Shown piece after piece: positions 1 to 9,806 of a DNA stretch of 64,000 nucleotides. This stretch comes from CAISIP01 sp965278985 (GTDB lineage: Bacteria > Pseudomonadota > Gammaproteobacteria > Burkholderiales > Burkholderiaceae_C): assembly GCA_965278985.1 (NCBI GenBank), contig OZ257131.1, forward strand, positions 2,170,001 to 2,234,000, in the 5' to 3' direction. Numbering within the stretch: the stretch's first letter is position 1; each line of letters opens with the position of its first letter. Under the pieces are notes generated by a model, which did not search any database, was not told the DNA's origin, and saw only the letters and a program-made list of their open reading frames with translations. A program made the position numbers and the translations under genes.

Positions 1-3000
1 CCGAAGCTCAATCTCATCATAGGCATCGCCGTTGCGCCAGCGCAGGCTCACCCAGCCAGTGCTCGATACGATCGCCCGCAGCCCTTCAGGCTCTCGCAGA
101 GCTCCATTGGCACGCGCGCGCATTAGATTGGACGGCCGCCCTTCGATTCTTCGAATGCGGACCGCCCGCGGATCGCCGGGATCGAGGGCGTGGCGAACCG
201 GCACGATGCGCAGTTCCTGCACGCGGCCTGGCGTACGGGCCGCCACCCGAGTCTCAAACCGGCCAGCGACATCAGGCGCGAGCGCGCCCGGAAGCAGGTC
301 TGCAATCGCGCTCCACCCCTCGTCGGGGTGCGCATCCGCGACGATATCGCGCGCCTGGAGCGCGAACCCGATCCCCTCGAGTGGACCAGGCTGCGTCCAG
401 ACGCAGATGATGACGCGGTCCTCGGCCGGATCGGGCGCCGCCTTGATCAGGCTCGGGCGCGGAGCGATGCGAACATCAGGCACGCGCACCAGCGCTACGA
501 GCTGCCAAACGCCTGCTGCGCCCGCCGCCGAGACTCCGCGTACGCGATACAGGATTCGGGTCGGCGCGCGACCGGGAAGCCGATCCTCGAAGCGCGGCAG
601 GAACACACTGCTCGACACGCGCTGGAACGCCGCTTCGCCCAGCGGGTCCCTGCCTGCGCTGATTAAAGATTCATCCAAGCTCCGTGGCGAGCATCCCAAA
701 GCCGACTCGAACGCACGCTCCACATCGTAGCGAACGGCTGCATCCATCGCCTGCCAGATGAACGTCGCGCGCGACTGTTCAACAAACTGCGCCGAATCCT
801 CGGCCCAGATTCTGGGTATCCATTCCGGGCCTGGTGCTGGTACTGCATGGCCATACGCCGGCACCACAGCTTCGGCGCGAATCCCCTCGTTTCCGAAGCC
901 GACTGGCCCCGCAACGTAGGTTGCGCCATCAGCGCTACTCGCGCTAATTTTGAGTGTGCCCGCAGCAAAACCGTCCGGCGGATGAAGCGGAATAACGCAT
1001 TCATGCGGCGGCAAGAACAGCGCCGGAGAGCCGTCGAGGAATACCTCGGCCTCGTCGGCAGGAAGTTGGTCAAGCGCCTGGAGCAGCGCGACTGCCCGCC
1101 GCTCGATGGGATCGGGCGCGACGATTTCGAAATGCGCGCGGTCGGCAGTCGCCACCACAGCATAGCTTTGCCCAAGCAAGTGAAAATGGACTTTGCCCGT
1201 CGCCGGCATGATCGGCATCCCGGCCGCATCGAGAAGTTCGACGCGTAGCGGCGACAGCGAAGCGACCCTCACCGACCCGGTCGCGGCCGCCGCGCGCACG
1301 AGCCGATGGACATTGACGTCTTCCACCGCGCGCCCGGCAAACCGCACGGCGGCACCGCCGAGCGGGGGAGCGCGACCGGCCGACCGCCGGACGCGTAGCC
1401 GCGAGGCCCCCCCCCAGCTCAGAACGGCAAATTCGCCATCGGAAGTAAGCAATGTGCCGCCGACGAACGGGCCGAGCATCGCATCGGCAAGGGGTTGGCT
1501 ATCGGCGTCGACAATCTCGACATCGACCTGGACCGCGTTTAGCGCGCCAGCGATCGGCAGCACTGCGGCGACTTCATGCGGAACATGCTCGACCGGGATC
1601 CACATCTGACGGACTCGAAACTCGGCAGCGTCGGGTGCCGCATATTCGCTGGACGCCTCCCAGTCGAGAGAGATCGTCAGGGTTGGAGACCCCCCTCCAA
1701 GCAAATCCAGGCGCTCGACGCCGATACGAACCTTGGGCGGCGGCGGCGCATAGTTGTCTAGCAGCCGCACCAGTCCCGGATACGATGGTGGCCCAGCGAT
1801 GCCAAACAGGTCGATGCCGGCCACTCGATAGGCAAACCAACCCTCAAGCGGCGGATCGCCAAAGGGCAGGTCTACATCGTCCTCGAAGAGATTCTTTGGC
1901 GTCTGCACCACCTGTTCGCCATCGTGACAAATGCTGAACGCCAGGCTAGCATCGAACGGCGGCTCAAGATCATCGACAGCTGTCTGAGCGCCAAAGGCAT
2001 GACGTTCGATACGCCAGAAATAGGCCTCTCGCGAGACAAGAGGGGGCCGGTCGGTTTCGCCGTCCGGCGTTCTCGTTTGCCAGCTGACGCGAGCGAGCGG
2101 CGAAGTGAAACTGCGCGGTCCGTGCGTCGCGGCTTTAACTAAATCGCCGAACAGCGTGTCGGGCGAAGCCGAGAGCGCCACATCCGAAGGCGGCCGCACC
2201 GGCTTCCAGCTCGTACCCTTCCCGTAGAAACGCCCATAGGCCGGATAGCCGATCGACGTGGTGGCCTGGACAATCTCAGGCCGTTCGGGCGCCTTTGGCC
2301 AATCAACATCTGGAGCGCCCGCTCTGGTCGAGGCTTCTCTATGCCCCTCATACCAATCTGCTTCGATCAGGTAATCGATAGGATCGACAGTGCCGTTTGG
2401 TAGCACGTCGTCTACACCCAGCCCGAGGAACTTGGCCATGCCGAAATCGCTCGCGCAAAACGCTAGATACGAAAGCGCTCGGACCTGGTAGTGCTTGATT
2501 ACCGCTCCATAGGCTTCGCGCTCATCGAAATCTCCAGAAGCTAAGGAGAGCAACGTCGGATAGTCGGCTGGTGGCCTGCCGTGCCAATAAACGGTGTCAA
2601 GACCGAGATCCGTCAGGTGCGATTCGCCAAGCAGCTTAGCCACGCCTTCTAGCTGTGCGTGGAGGATGTTCGGGCTTGGCCTCGCCAGAGCAAACGCGAG
2701 CACGGGCAACAGCGCCGCGGCGGTAACTGCATTGGGAGGCGGGGCGCCGCTAGCAACCGCAGCCCGGCTGAGGCGGTCCGCTTCGAGAGTCGGAGGATCG
2801 ATTTCCCACTCGCTGGTCGCGGAGAGCCGCTTTGCACCTGGCAGTTTGTGCCCAGCGACAAGCGATTGCGCGATTCCGTCGACGAAACGCTGCAGCGTAA
2901 AGCCACCCTCGGGAAAAGGCACCCCCGCGCCGAACGCCCAGCGCACAGACACGATGTCCAGCCCCGCCGGCCCCAGCGGGCGGTGGCGGGCGACCAATTC

Positions 3001-3015
3001 GAGACGGGCGGTCAT
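1..3015 (-). CDS. Very large uncharacterised beta-rich protein, partial at its C-terminus
   Basis: An open frame runs without a stop from the ATG at 3015 to base 1, giving 1005 codons with the C-terminus outside the window. I do not recognise the family. The protein is not cysteine-rich, has no obvious signal peptide or membrane helix, and is full of short beta-prone stretches. The last visible part (SLRWRNGDAYDEIELR) resembles a fibronectin-III-like strand pair, but this is only a resemblance. The start is fixed by an ATGA overlap with the stop of the upstream 1469-residue gene, so the two are translationally coupled and presumably one operon. Function unknown. A structural or extracellular/adhesive role is conceivable from size and composition but is not shown. 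Confidence 0.75.
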   Translation of the reverse strand, partial: MTARLELVARHRPLGPAGLDIVSVRWAFGAGVPFPEGGFTLQRFVDGIAQSLVAGHKLPGAKRLSATSEWEIDPPTLEADRLSRAAVASGAPPPNAVTAAALLPVLAFALARPSPNILHAQLEGVAKLLGESHLTDLGLDTVYWHGRPPADYPTLLSLASGDFDEREAYGAVIKHYQVRALSYLAFCASDFGMAKFLGLGVDDVLPNGTVDPIDYLIEADWYEGHREASTRAGAPDVDWPKAPERPEIVQATTSIGYPAYGRFYGKGTSWKPVRPPSDVALSASPDTLFGDLVKAATHGPRSFTSPLARVSWQTRTPDGETDRPPLVSREAYFWRIERHAFGAQTAVDDLEPPFDASLAFSICHDGEQVVQTPKNLFEDDVDLPFGDPPLEGWFAYRVAGIDLFGIAGPPSYPGLVRLLDNYAPPPPKVRIGVERLDLLGGGSPTLTISLDWEASSEYAAPDAAEFRVRQMWIPVEHVPHEVAAVLPIAGALNAVQVDVEIVDADSQPLADAMLGPFVGGTLLTSDGEFAVLSWGGASRLRVRRSAGRAPPLGGAAVRFAGRAVEDVNVHRLVRAAAATGSVRVASLSPLRVELLDAAGMPIMPATGKVHFHLLGQSYAVVATADRAHFEIVAPDPIERRAVALLQALDQLPADEAEVFLDGSPALFLPPHECVIPLHPPDGFAAGTLKISASSADGATYVAGPVGFGNEGIRAEAVVPAYGHAVPAPGPEWIPRIWAEDSAQFVEQSRATFIWQAMDAAVRYDVERAFESALGCSPRSLDESLISAGRDPLGEAAFQRVSSSVFLPRFEDRLPGRAPTRILYRVRGVSAAGAAGVWQLVALVRVPDVRIAPRPSLIKAAPDPAEDRVIICVWTQPGPLEGIGFALQARDIVADAHPDEGWSAIADLLPGALAPDVAGRFETRVAARTPGRVQELRIVPVRHALDPGDPRAVRIRRIEGRPSNLMRARANGALREPEGLRAIVSSTGWVSLRWRNGDAYDEIELR

Positions 3016-6000
3016 GCGAACATCCCCTTGAGCGGAACGCGCCAGGTCACCGTTTCAGGGTCGGCGTTCCCCGCGACCGAGCGCTTTTTATCCCTGGCAG
3101 CACCTAAGGGGGCCCGCCGCCACAATAAAGTAACTGCCACCACCTGCTCTGGCAGGTCGAGCGCGAGAGAACTCCCAAGCTTTGCAATCGCGCGGGTCTT
3201 GTCAAGGTTAAAGATGCAGCTCGCCGACTGCCCATCGATAGTCACGCCGAGCCGGCCTGCGTCATCGTCAAGCGGTTCGGGTGCCTCGATCAGCAGGTAT
3301 TCAAAGCGGTTTCCGACGCGGATCGGCGTCATCCGTACGTGGTCGACCACGCCTACAGGTGGCGCACCGAGCGCCCGGATGAGCCCGTCGAAATCGGTAT
3401 TGACAGGCTGCTCCGTCACGGCCAATGCGAATCCGGGAACATGCATCGGCGGCTCCACCATGTCCTCAAAGGTTTTGAATCGCGACGTGGTAAAGCTCCA
3501 CTCCGCAAGCGGCAGCGTCGCGTTGGTCGGCGCAGCGCCAGCGTCGACTGCGACGAGCTCGGCCAGATAACGCGCCTCGGGCCGCAGATTCAAATCCTTG
3601 AGGGTGATCGGCAACAGGATCTCGCCGTCGTCGTTCGGCCGCGGCGTTGTGGCCTCGCACGTCTCCGCCGGATTGCCGACGCGGCCGTTGATCCACCAGT
3701 CCTCGACCGGCGACCGCGCGACCGCGCCGGTTTCCCACGCTGTCGGCAGAAACACTTCTCCTGTCGCGGTCGCGACCAACTCGCCATCGGTGCCGCGCAG
3801 CCGCACGCCGAGCTTTCGTTTGTCGAGGGTGTAGAGCGCATTGAAGAAATCGTCCTTAAAGCGGACGAACAGGTCGTAGTGGCGATAAACCGGCCGCTGT
3901 CCGTCGTCGGGGTAGTGGTTGGCGATCGCGCGGCTGAGGCCGCCCTTCCAATGCGGAGCGCGATCCGCTGTGAAAACATAGGTTCGCGACATCGCCAGCG
4001 GTCTGTTGACGGAATGGGTGCCACGCTGCAACTGTCCCGCCATCTCGACGGTCAATTCGTAACGATGATTGGGGATGAGCAGGCGCTGCTCGGGTTCCAA
4101 CGTCCATTCTTCGCAGCCGGAAGAACCCTGCCAGTCCTGTGGCTTGCCTGATCCATCGTCGCCGATCAGCTCCTCCCAGCATAAGAATAAGAGAATACGT
4201 GCGTGGTCGTAGAAACTGACGGGGTCAGGATTGGTCACCTGATACGCATCGGTGCTCTCGGTACCCTCTATCGGCGGTTGGCTCAGTACATATCGCGCGC
4301 TTACCAAGTCGACGACATCAATGCCGACCGGCGGCCAGAAACTAAAGGATTCGTCGCTGCCGAGGGCAACACCGTAGAGATTGTCTTTGCTCTGGGGCAA
4401 CCATGGGAGGGCTCTCCAAGAATAGAGCCATCCATTTGGAAGCAGCCCGAAGCCGGCCTCGAGCTTGGCAAGCGGAATGCACTTCCTGACCTTGGTCGGC
4501 TTGACCGCGCAATCGCTAGGCGGCGTGTCTTCGCCGCCTCCGCCGCCCAGTGAACCATCCTGCCCATAGCGGCGCGAGGAGAGCAGCCGTAGCTCGGTGT
4601 TGGGGAGCCGCCCCCTTTCGACCTCACCGGACCGCGTCCGGTCCAACGGTGACCGCGAGAACGTGCCGAACAAATCGACCGGCGCGCCAAGCGTGGTGTC
4701 ACGTAATTCAAGCTTCGTAATCGACCACTTGGCGAGCCAGCCCGACTTGTGCCCGATCTCCTGGGGAAAAGGTGTGGCGACATCGTTGAGCTCCACCGCC
4801 GCCATCACCGCGGGATCGACGAACATGCTTTTGGAAAGCTCGAGAACGAGCTCGCTGTGCGGAGCAACGAGACCAAGGTCTATTGTCTCCATATTGGCGT
4901 CCGACAAATAATGGGCGATGCCCTCGTCGATTGGGGTCTCGGGGGACGCGTGGATCCGCGGCGCCCAATGCCGGGGGACCGAGCTCAACCCATGCACCAG
5001 TGGCGACAGCTGGGGCGCGTCATCGTTGCGCCAGAGGAAGGTGTAGGCCAGGCAGAGCTCGAAGTTGTAGAAGCCAAGGTCGATCTCGATGCACGATCGC
5101 AGCGGAATCTCGAACAAAGTCGGCTTGCTGATGCGGACGTCGATGCCTGCCGACAGGCCGATTGCAAGGGACAAGCCGCCGGCGACCAACCGGGCTCGCC
5201 CGCTTGCCAAGAAATCCCCTTCGAACTGAGAGGGGTTCCAGGCCAGCGTGAGCTGCCCTCCCGCTTGTGCGACCAGTTCCGCGTATAGACCGTCGATTCC
5301 CGCGCGAAGATCAAGCCGCGTGCGCAGTCCGATATTAGCTTTGCGTCCAGCATCCAGTCCTAGCCAGTATTCAGCGTTGAGCCGCCATTCCGATCCGAGC
5401 TTAAGCGCGCGGGCGGTAACCGGCGCGCTTTCCTCTCCAAGCCACACCTTGAAATCGAGGGGCCTGTTGCCGTGAAATTCGCCGCCGCCGGCGCCTTGAA
5501 CCTCGAACAGGCCTTCACTCTCCCACTCCGCCGAAAAATCGAGGCGCAGCAGTTGCTGTGCCGGATAGACCGCGAGCAGCGCCGCCAGCTTGCCTTCTCC
5601 AGTGGCGTTCATAGGTTGGCGCTCGTGCAGCAGCTCGCCGGTCGCGGTAAGCAAGATCGACAGATCCGGAATGGAGACCATCAGAGCACCGCGCGCTGAG
5701 AAAAGCCAGCCATCGTCCGCCGTCCCAATCACGACTCCGAGTCCGAGCGCATGCGCGCCGCTCGAAACTTTCCATTTCGAGCGCGCGGCGAAGCTGCCCT
5801 CAGGCGCCTCCATGAAGGCGTCGAAAAAGCGCCGCGGACCATCGTTGGGCAGCTTCAGCGCCAAATTGTGGGCGAGCAAACCCGATACTCCATAGAGCGA
5901 CAAGCCGGTGGTGCCGATCGGTATGCCCCCCGGCACGAGCTCAGCTTCGGCGGCAAGGAAGAAGGTCGTGACTGCCCGCCCGTCAACCGTTTCCGACGCC

Positions 6001-7421
6001 GCCGCTACGACCACGTCGAGCCGCATGTCGAGTGAAGGGACGTCGAGGTACCCCGTCCCGCTCAACGCCCGGCGCGTACTGTCCCATGAAATACTCGCTT
6101 TAAACGAATAGCCCCCAGGGGTTCCGAAGCTGATGCCGATCCCGTCGAACCTAACGCTGACGACCCGATTCGCGCTCCAACGGACCACCAAGCCATCGAC
6201 AGACGCTCCGGCGGGCAGCCCGGCGACGATTTCGACTGCAGCAGTGATCCGGAGTTCGAGATCCGCAGGCGCGTCGTCGGGGCGCTGCAGGCTGAAAGCC
6301 GTCACGGTGAGCTTGAGAAAGTTCCAACTCAGCACAAAGGGCTGGGTCGTGGCGACTGTGGCGCCCTCGCCAAGCCGCAGGCCGCCCTTTGGGCTAACGC
6401 CGATCTCATCGAAGTCGAAGGTTGGCCAACCTCCCTCCACGTCCTTTACTTCGGGGGTGAGGCTTCCGGACAGCCACAATACGCCATCCGTCCCGGGCGC
6501 ACCGGCCTCGAGCCGAATCGTGTCGACGCTCAACTGGAACATGCCGTCGACCTTCATCTCGACAATGGGCTCGTCGTCTGACAGCGACGCGACTAAGCCC
6601 GCGGGCCCTATCGAGAAGGCGACCTTTACCCAACCGTCTTCGCGGCCGTCGGCTAGGAATTTCTCGAGGTTGACCCGACCGCCCAACGCCACTTCGGTCA
6701 GTTGACCGTCTTGCAGAACAAGACTCGCATCCTCGAGCTCGCACAGGAAACCGTAGAGCGTGAACTCGAGCGCGGGCCCTGCGCGGCGCTCGAACGTGCC
6801 GCTCGGACCGTCACGGCTGAACGATAAGTCACGTCCGACCAGCACCATCGGCGCACCCGAGGCATCGGTGAACATCGGCAGCGTCAAGCTCCCGCTGCGC
6901 ACGCGCAGGAACGTGTCCGACGCAGTGTCGAGGTGGATGCCATCCAGTGAGATCGCGATGTCGGTTCCTGCGATTCTCGAATCTGCGAGCGAAGTCTCTC
7001 CGAATTCGAGAAAGTGAAACCCGTCGCGGTCGAAGCGCACCCTGCAGGTGGTTTTGAACGCCGCGCCGGTTCCGTCTGCGGCGCGCAGGATTGCCGGCGC
7101 CACGCGCAGGGTAATCCCGACATCCTGTATCTGCAGCGAGGGTTCGTCACCACAGGTAAGCAACCCCGTCGCTAGGGCGTCCTCGTTGAACGACAGGCTG
7201 AACTGGTCGAGACCAGGAAGGTGGAGATTCGCGATGCCGCCGAGATAGAACTCGGCGCCGAGCGTGAAATTATTGTCGTCACGCTCGGTCCAGTACTCGG
7301 ACACGAGGATACTTTCGAGCACGGCCAAGCCATCAATCGGCAAGAAGTCGAAGAGCGGAATGTCGATCAGTTCGACAAACTCGGAAAGGGGTCGGACCGC
7401 TACGATCGTGTCTGCCGTCAC
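3012..7421 (-). CDS. Giant uncharacterised beta-rich protein (1469 aa)
   Basis: A 1469-residue protein with a GTG start at 7421, preceded by AAGGAG six bases upstream. I recognise no family. It lacks a signal peptide and membrane segments. The first two thirds look like long runs of alternating beta strands (many L-x-L-x-V patterns), such as stacked sheets or a repetitive beta domain. The C-terminal third contains segments resembling Ig-like folds (ending ...EWSFTTSRF near residue 1325) and an aromatic stretch with RPVYRHYDLFVRF near residue 1150. It overlaps the next large gene by ATGA. Base composition and serine/aspartate usage look less extreme than the core genome to the right, which fits horizontal acquisition. 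Surface or secreted scaffold is a guess only. Confidence 0.8.
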   Translation of the reverse strand: MTADTIVAVRPLSEFVELIDIPLFDFLPIDGLAVLESILVSEYWTERDDNNFTLGAEFYLGGIANLHLPGLDQFSLSFNEDALATGLLTCGDEPSLQIQDVGITLRVAPAILRAADGTGAAFKTTCRVRFDRDGFHFLEFGETSLADSRIAGTDIAISLDGIHLDTASDTFLRVRSGSLTLPMFTDASGAPMVLVGRDLSFSRDGPSGTFERRAGPALEFTLYGFLCELEDASLVLQDGQLTEVALGGRVNLEKFLADGREDGWVKVAFSIGPAGLVASLSDDEPIVEMKVDGMFQLSVDTIRLEAGAPGTDGVLWLSGSLTPEVKDVEGGWPTFDFDEIGVSPKGGLRLGEGATVATTQPFVLSWNFLKLTVTAFSLQRPDDAPADLELRITAAVEIVAGLPAGASVDGLVVRWSANRVVSVRFDGIGISFGTPGGYSFKASISWDSTRRALSGTGYLDVPSLDMRLDVVVAAASETVDGRAVTTFFLAAEAELVPGGIPIGTTGLSLYGVSGLLAHNLALKLPNDGPRRFFDAFMEAPEGSFAARSKWKVSSGAHALGLGVVIGTADDGWLFSARGALMVSIPDLSILLTATGELLHERQPMNATGEGKLAALLAVYPAQQLLRLDFSAEWESEGLFEVQGAGGGEFHGNRPLDFKVWLGEESAPVTARALKLGSEWRLNAEYWLGLDAGRKANIGLRTRLDLRAGIDGLYAELVAQAGGQLTLAWNPSQFEGDFLASGRARLVAGGLSLAIGLSAGIDVRISKPTLFEIPLRSCIEIDLGFYNFELCLAYTFLWRNDDAPQLSPLVHGLSSVPRHWAPRIHASPETPIDEGIAHYLSDANMETIDLGLVAPHSELVLELSKSMFVDPAVMAAVELNDVATPFPQEIGHKSGWLAKWSITKLELRDTTLGAPVDLFGTFSRSPLDRTRSGEVERGRLPNTELRLLSSRRYGQDGSLGGGGGEDTPPSDCAVKPTKVRKCIPLAKLEAGFGLLPNGWLYSWRALPWLPQSKDNLYGVALGSDESFSFWPPVGIDVVDLVSARYVLSQPPIEGTESTDAYQVTNPDPVSFYDHARILLFLCWEELIGDDGSGKPQDWQGSSGCEEWTLEPEQRLLIPNHRYELTVEMAGQLQRGTHSVNRPLAMSRTYVFTADRAPHWKGGLSRAIANHYPDDGQRPVYRHYDLFVRFKDDFFNALYTLDKRKLGVRLRGTDGELVATATGEVFLPTAWETGAVARSPVEDWWINGRVGNPAETCEATTPRPNDDGEILLPITLKDLNLRPEARYLAELVAVDAGAAPTNATLPLAEWSFTTSRFKTFEDMVEPPMHVPGFALAVTEQPVNTDFDGLIRALGAPPVGVVDHVRMTPIRVGNRFEYLLIEAPEPLDDDAGRLGVTIDGQSASCIFNLDKTRAIAKLGSSLALDLPEQVVAVTLLWRRAPLGAARDKKRSVAGNADPETVTWRVPLKGMFA

Positions 7422-7738
7422 CGCTGCTCCTTAGAGACCAGTCAATTTCCAAGTCTAATGTCCTTAGGGACTATCGCATTCAGTATTTTGTTGGCAATTG
7501 CGGTAGGCATGACCGTGCCTCGTTTTCGCGTACATCGAGTCATGCGGCCGAACCGGCCTCCTCCGACGTCATAGGGGGCAGGAAGCTGTTTGCCGAGTGC
7601 AGAAGCTGGCCTTTCTGCTCATGGACACCGTGAGGCCTAACTGTGAAGCTTCAATAGGTTGTGTCCGGTGTTCACCCGGGTTGGATTTGAGAGACTGGAA
7701 GTCGCCAAACACCCAATCTGCCGAGGACACCAACCCGG
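7422..7738. other. Gene-free stretch upstream of the giant gene
   Basis: I see no supportable coding sequence here. It holds the ribosome binding site of the giant gene near 7427-7432. Its right end begins the left arm (7667-7684) of an inverted repeat that belongs to the adjacent IS481-like remnant. The promoter of the giant operon should lie here but I cannot place it with confidence. Confidence 0.5.
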
Positions 7739-7747
7739 ATGAACACC
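7667..7747. repeat. Inverted repeat at the start of the IS481-like remnant
   Basis: GGTGTTCACCCGGGTTGG at 7667-7684 is mirrored at 7730-7747 with 17 of 18 positions matching, separated by 45 bases. The right arm covers the start codon of the transposase remnant. It may be part of the element's terminal region or a hairpin limiting translation of the transposase. Confidence 0.6.
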
Positions 7748-7985
7748 CATAAGCATGCCCGACTTACGTTTGGCCGCTGAATCGAGATGGTTCAACAGAT
7801 GATCGAGGGGGGTCTCAATGCCTGTAAAGCAGCTGCTCTGCACGGGGGACGCCACCCACTGCGAGGAAGTGGTCGGGGCGCTACTTGGCCGGGGGCCAAG
7901 CAGCACTTGTCGACGCCTCCTCGCGCCCTGCGCACTCGCCACGGGTCATCGATTCGTAAGCGCGCGGCGAACCCGTCTTGATGAT
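7739..7985 (+). pseudogene. Degenerate N-terminus of an IS481-family transposase
   Basis: The start MNTHKHARLTF is followed in frame by an internal TGA, then by IEMVQQMIEGGLNACKAAALHG, the start of the helix-turn-helix region I associate with IS481-family transposases (family knowledge, not a search). Further on, frame changes are needed to keep reading the expected similarity (a GRYLAGG-like segment, then VDASSRPARSP-like residues). The DDE catalytic region is absent. This is a broken, truncated insertion sequence that marks past insertions in this accessory region. Confidence 0.7.
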
Positions 7986-7989
7986 TCTG

Positions 7990-8190
7990 CTACGCAGGGT
8001 TATGCGGCTGGCGAACCCACCGATGCGAAAGCGATGTCGCGATCTCTTTGCCCATGTGCTTCAGCATCCGCGTGAGCACGTCTTTGAGGTACGCATACGG
8101 ATCGTGCCTGTTCATGCGAGCCGACTGGACGAGACCCATCACTGCAGCGGCGCGCTGGCCCGCACGCAGGCTGCCTGCAAATTTCCTCTC
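7990..8190 (-). pseudogene. C-terminal fragment of an IS66-family transposase (TnpC-like)
   Basis: The minus-strand frame ending at the TAG at 7990 reads FAGSLRAGQRAAAVMGL, then HDPYAYLKDVLTRM and finally SHRW. This is the typical end of IS66-family transposases, where the signature is GHDPYAYLKDVL. Only about 65 residues remain, with no start and no catalytic domain, so the element is dead. No partner tnpA/tnpB genes or terminal repeats are visible nearby. Confidence 0.75.
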
Positions 8191-8665
8191 TGAGTGCCGC
8201 CAATCGTCTTTGTGGGGAAGCTTAAGGGGACAGCCAAGCCGGCATGTTCAGGCCTGACTAGCGCGACGGCTGCATGCAATTTCTGCTCACCCAATTGAAC
8301 GGCTTCGATTCCCGCGGTCCGACCAGAGGAAAGGTGTCGCAACCGTTCCGCCCGGTTCAGTATTCGAGCAAATCTATTCCCGTGGACTTCTTCCGCCCCA
8401 TCGGAGACCTTCCGGCGAGAGTCCCTTTCAAGCGCAGGCACTCGAATCCCGCCGGAGAAAGGAGCGTATGCGCCACCGACTACGACGATCAGTGGCGGGA
8501 CGCATATTGGAGGGGGTTCTATCCGGCAGCCGCGACGAAGCTCTCCGACTGGGCGCATTAGCACGAGCCCGGCTGCTTCTGACTAATTCACTGACCGACT
8601 TTTCGGAAATCGCGGACCGCAAGGCGACATCCGACTTGGCGAACCTCTAAGGCCTGATCTTTGGA
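8191..8665. other. Stretch without a convincing gene
   Basis: Several short frames occur on both strands. One 60-codon plus frame at 8468-8650 has an AAGGAG upstream of its ATG, but I recognise no product and composition does not favour any frame. It is probably degraded mobile DNA between IS remnants. Confidence 0.45.
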
Positions 8666-8842
8666 ATGAAGACGCCGACGGCGAAAAAGCTGGAGATCTG
8701 CCGAATCATCGATCGCAAGTGCGTGAAGTGCGGCCGGACCGACTTCAAGTTCTACGAAGCCTTCTACTCGGAGACTCGCGGCTCCGTTGATCACCGAGAG
8801 CTTACCCTCCTGCGAATCAAGCTCCCCGAGGACTGCCGGTAG
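8666..8842 (+). CDS. Small hypothetical protein with a CxxC pair (58 aa), possibly a remnant
   Basis: The frame begins MKTPTAKKLEICRIID and contains CVKCGRTDFKFYEAFY followed by SVDHRE, so a single CxxC and a nearby His could form part of a zinc site. A complete zinc finger would need a second pair of ligands, which is missing; the final Cys is close to the stop. The ribosome binding site is weak. It may be the surviving end of a larger gene. I give no function. Confidence 0.3.
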   Translation: MKTPTAKKLEICRIIDRKCVKCGRTDFKFYEAFYSETRGSVDHRELTLLRIKLPEDCR

Positions 8843-9367
8843 CTGCTTGCTTGCGATTACGACTAGCGACTTTGTGCAGCTATGCGGAAATTGCCGGCGT
8901 GGGCGACAAACTTCCGCAACCGCTGCAAACCCGTCAGTGGTTGGTTCATCATCCAACGCTTGGACGGGCACCAGCCGCCAAAGACCAAAGAGTCCAAAAT
9001 CGGTAGTTTTCGGACATCAGTCAATAACACGCTTGTGTAGGCAACACTTGGCATGGCTGTTTGACGCCGGCATGCCCGGCTTATACATTGATGCCACGGG
9101 TGGACCAAGAGATGGATGTCCCCACCCCAGTCCCCACTCACGGGGTGCGGCCGTCTGAGAAGCGGCCGAAGGTGAGGGGTGGCAGCACGTCCAAGGCTAA
9201 GAAACGCCCGGCGACCCGGGAGTGTTCAGCCGCCGAGGGAACTGCCATTTCGAAGCCGACGCCCGGATCCATCCCAGGCAGGTGAAAGGCGGCGCCGGCA
9301 AGGGCGCTTTACAAGTACAAGCGGATTAACGTCCGTGGCCACGGGCATCCAGTGAGGCAAGCGCCCC
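8843..9367. other. Stretch without a convincing gene
   Basis: No frame here shows recognisable domains. A lysine/arginine-rich plus-strand reading around 9112-9285 (PSEKRPKVRGG, SKAKKRPATRE) is conspicuous but has no clear start signal, and I do not call it. Confidence 0.4.
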
Positions 9368-9460
9368 ATGAAGATGAACGTAACGGTGGATGTGAAGATC
9401 GACCTGGCAAAGTGCATCCGTGCGCTTGGCTGGATCGTCCTGATCATCGTGACCTTGTGA
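9368..9460 (+). CDS. Tiny membrane peptide (30 aa)
   Basis: ATG at 9368 opens a 30-residue frame, MKMNVTVDVKIDLAKCIRAL then GWIVLIIVTL. It has a polar N-terminal half and a short hydrophobic C-terminus that could insert in a membrane. It is followed directly by a clear hairpin terminator, which supports it being a genuine short transcript end. Small membrane peptides of this kind occur in phage and plasmid DNA. I do not recognise this one, and no strong ribosome binding site is visible. Confidence 0.4.
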   Translation: MKMNVTVDVKIDLAKCIRALGWIVLIIVTL

Positions 9461-9462
9461 GG

Positions 9463-9486
9463 AAGGGGCGGGAAACCGCCCCTTTC
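9463..9486 (+). terminator. Intrinsic terminator after the 30-aa peptide
   Basis: AAGGGGCGG-GAAA-CCGCCCCTT forms a perfect 9-bp stem with a GAAA-type loop, followed by TTTCCC. It lies three bases past the TGA of the small frame. The U-tract is short, so strength is moderate. Confidence 0.65.
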
Positions 9487-9806
9487 CCGCTTCCCCGGCT
9501 CGACTCAATCTGCAGCTGCTTCGGCACGTCTATCGCTCAACAGTTCGGCGCAGACTCTTTCCCACGCGTCCTCGTACTCCACCAGAGGAGGCGACCCTCG
9601 TAGCAGGCGGCCCGCACTCTGCTCCGGTCGGCTGCCGGGCAGAGGTGACACAGCCAGGGTGTGCGCAATATGCCCGATCCATCACGCGCCACGCATTGCT
9701 GGCGATCATCCGAGGGCTGGGCGAACCTGAAAGAGGCAAACGTTCCGGACGATGCGATCGTGCGGTCCGTCCAAGATCTTTTCTGCAGCGTCCTCCAGGT
9801 ATCCGG
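9487..9806. other. Stretch without a convincing gene
   Basis: This lies between the small-peptide terminator and the 3' end of the PIN-domain gene. I see no recognisable product on either strand. Confidence 0.4.

Noticed and set aside
7681..7700. Possible second copy of the ssrA 3' end (GGATTTGA)
   Set aside because: Only a few bases match; the CCCCC and acceptor-stem parts are missing, so it is not an att repeat.
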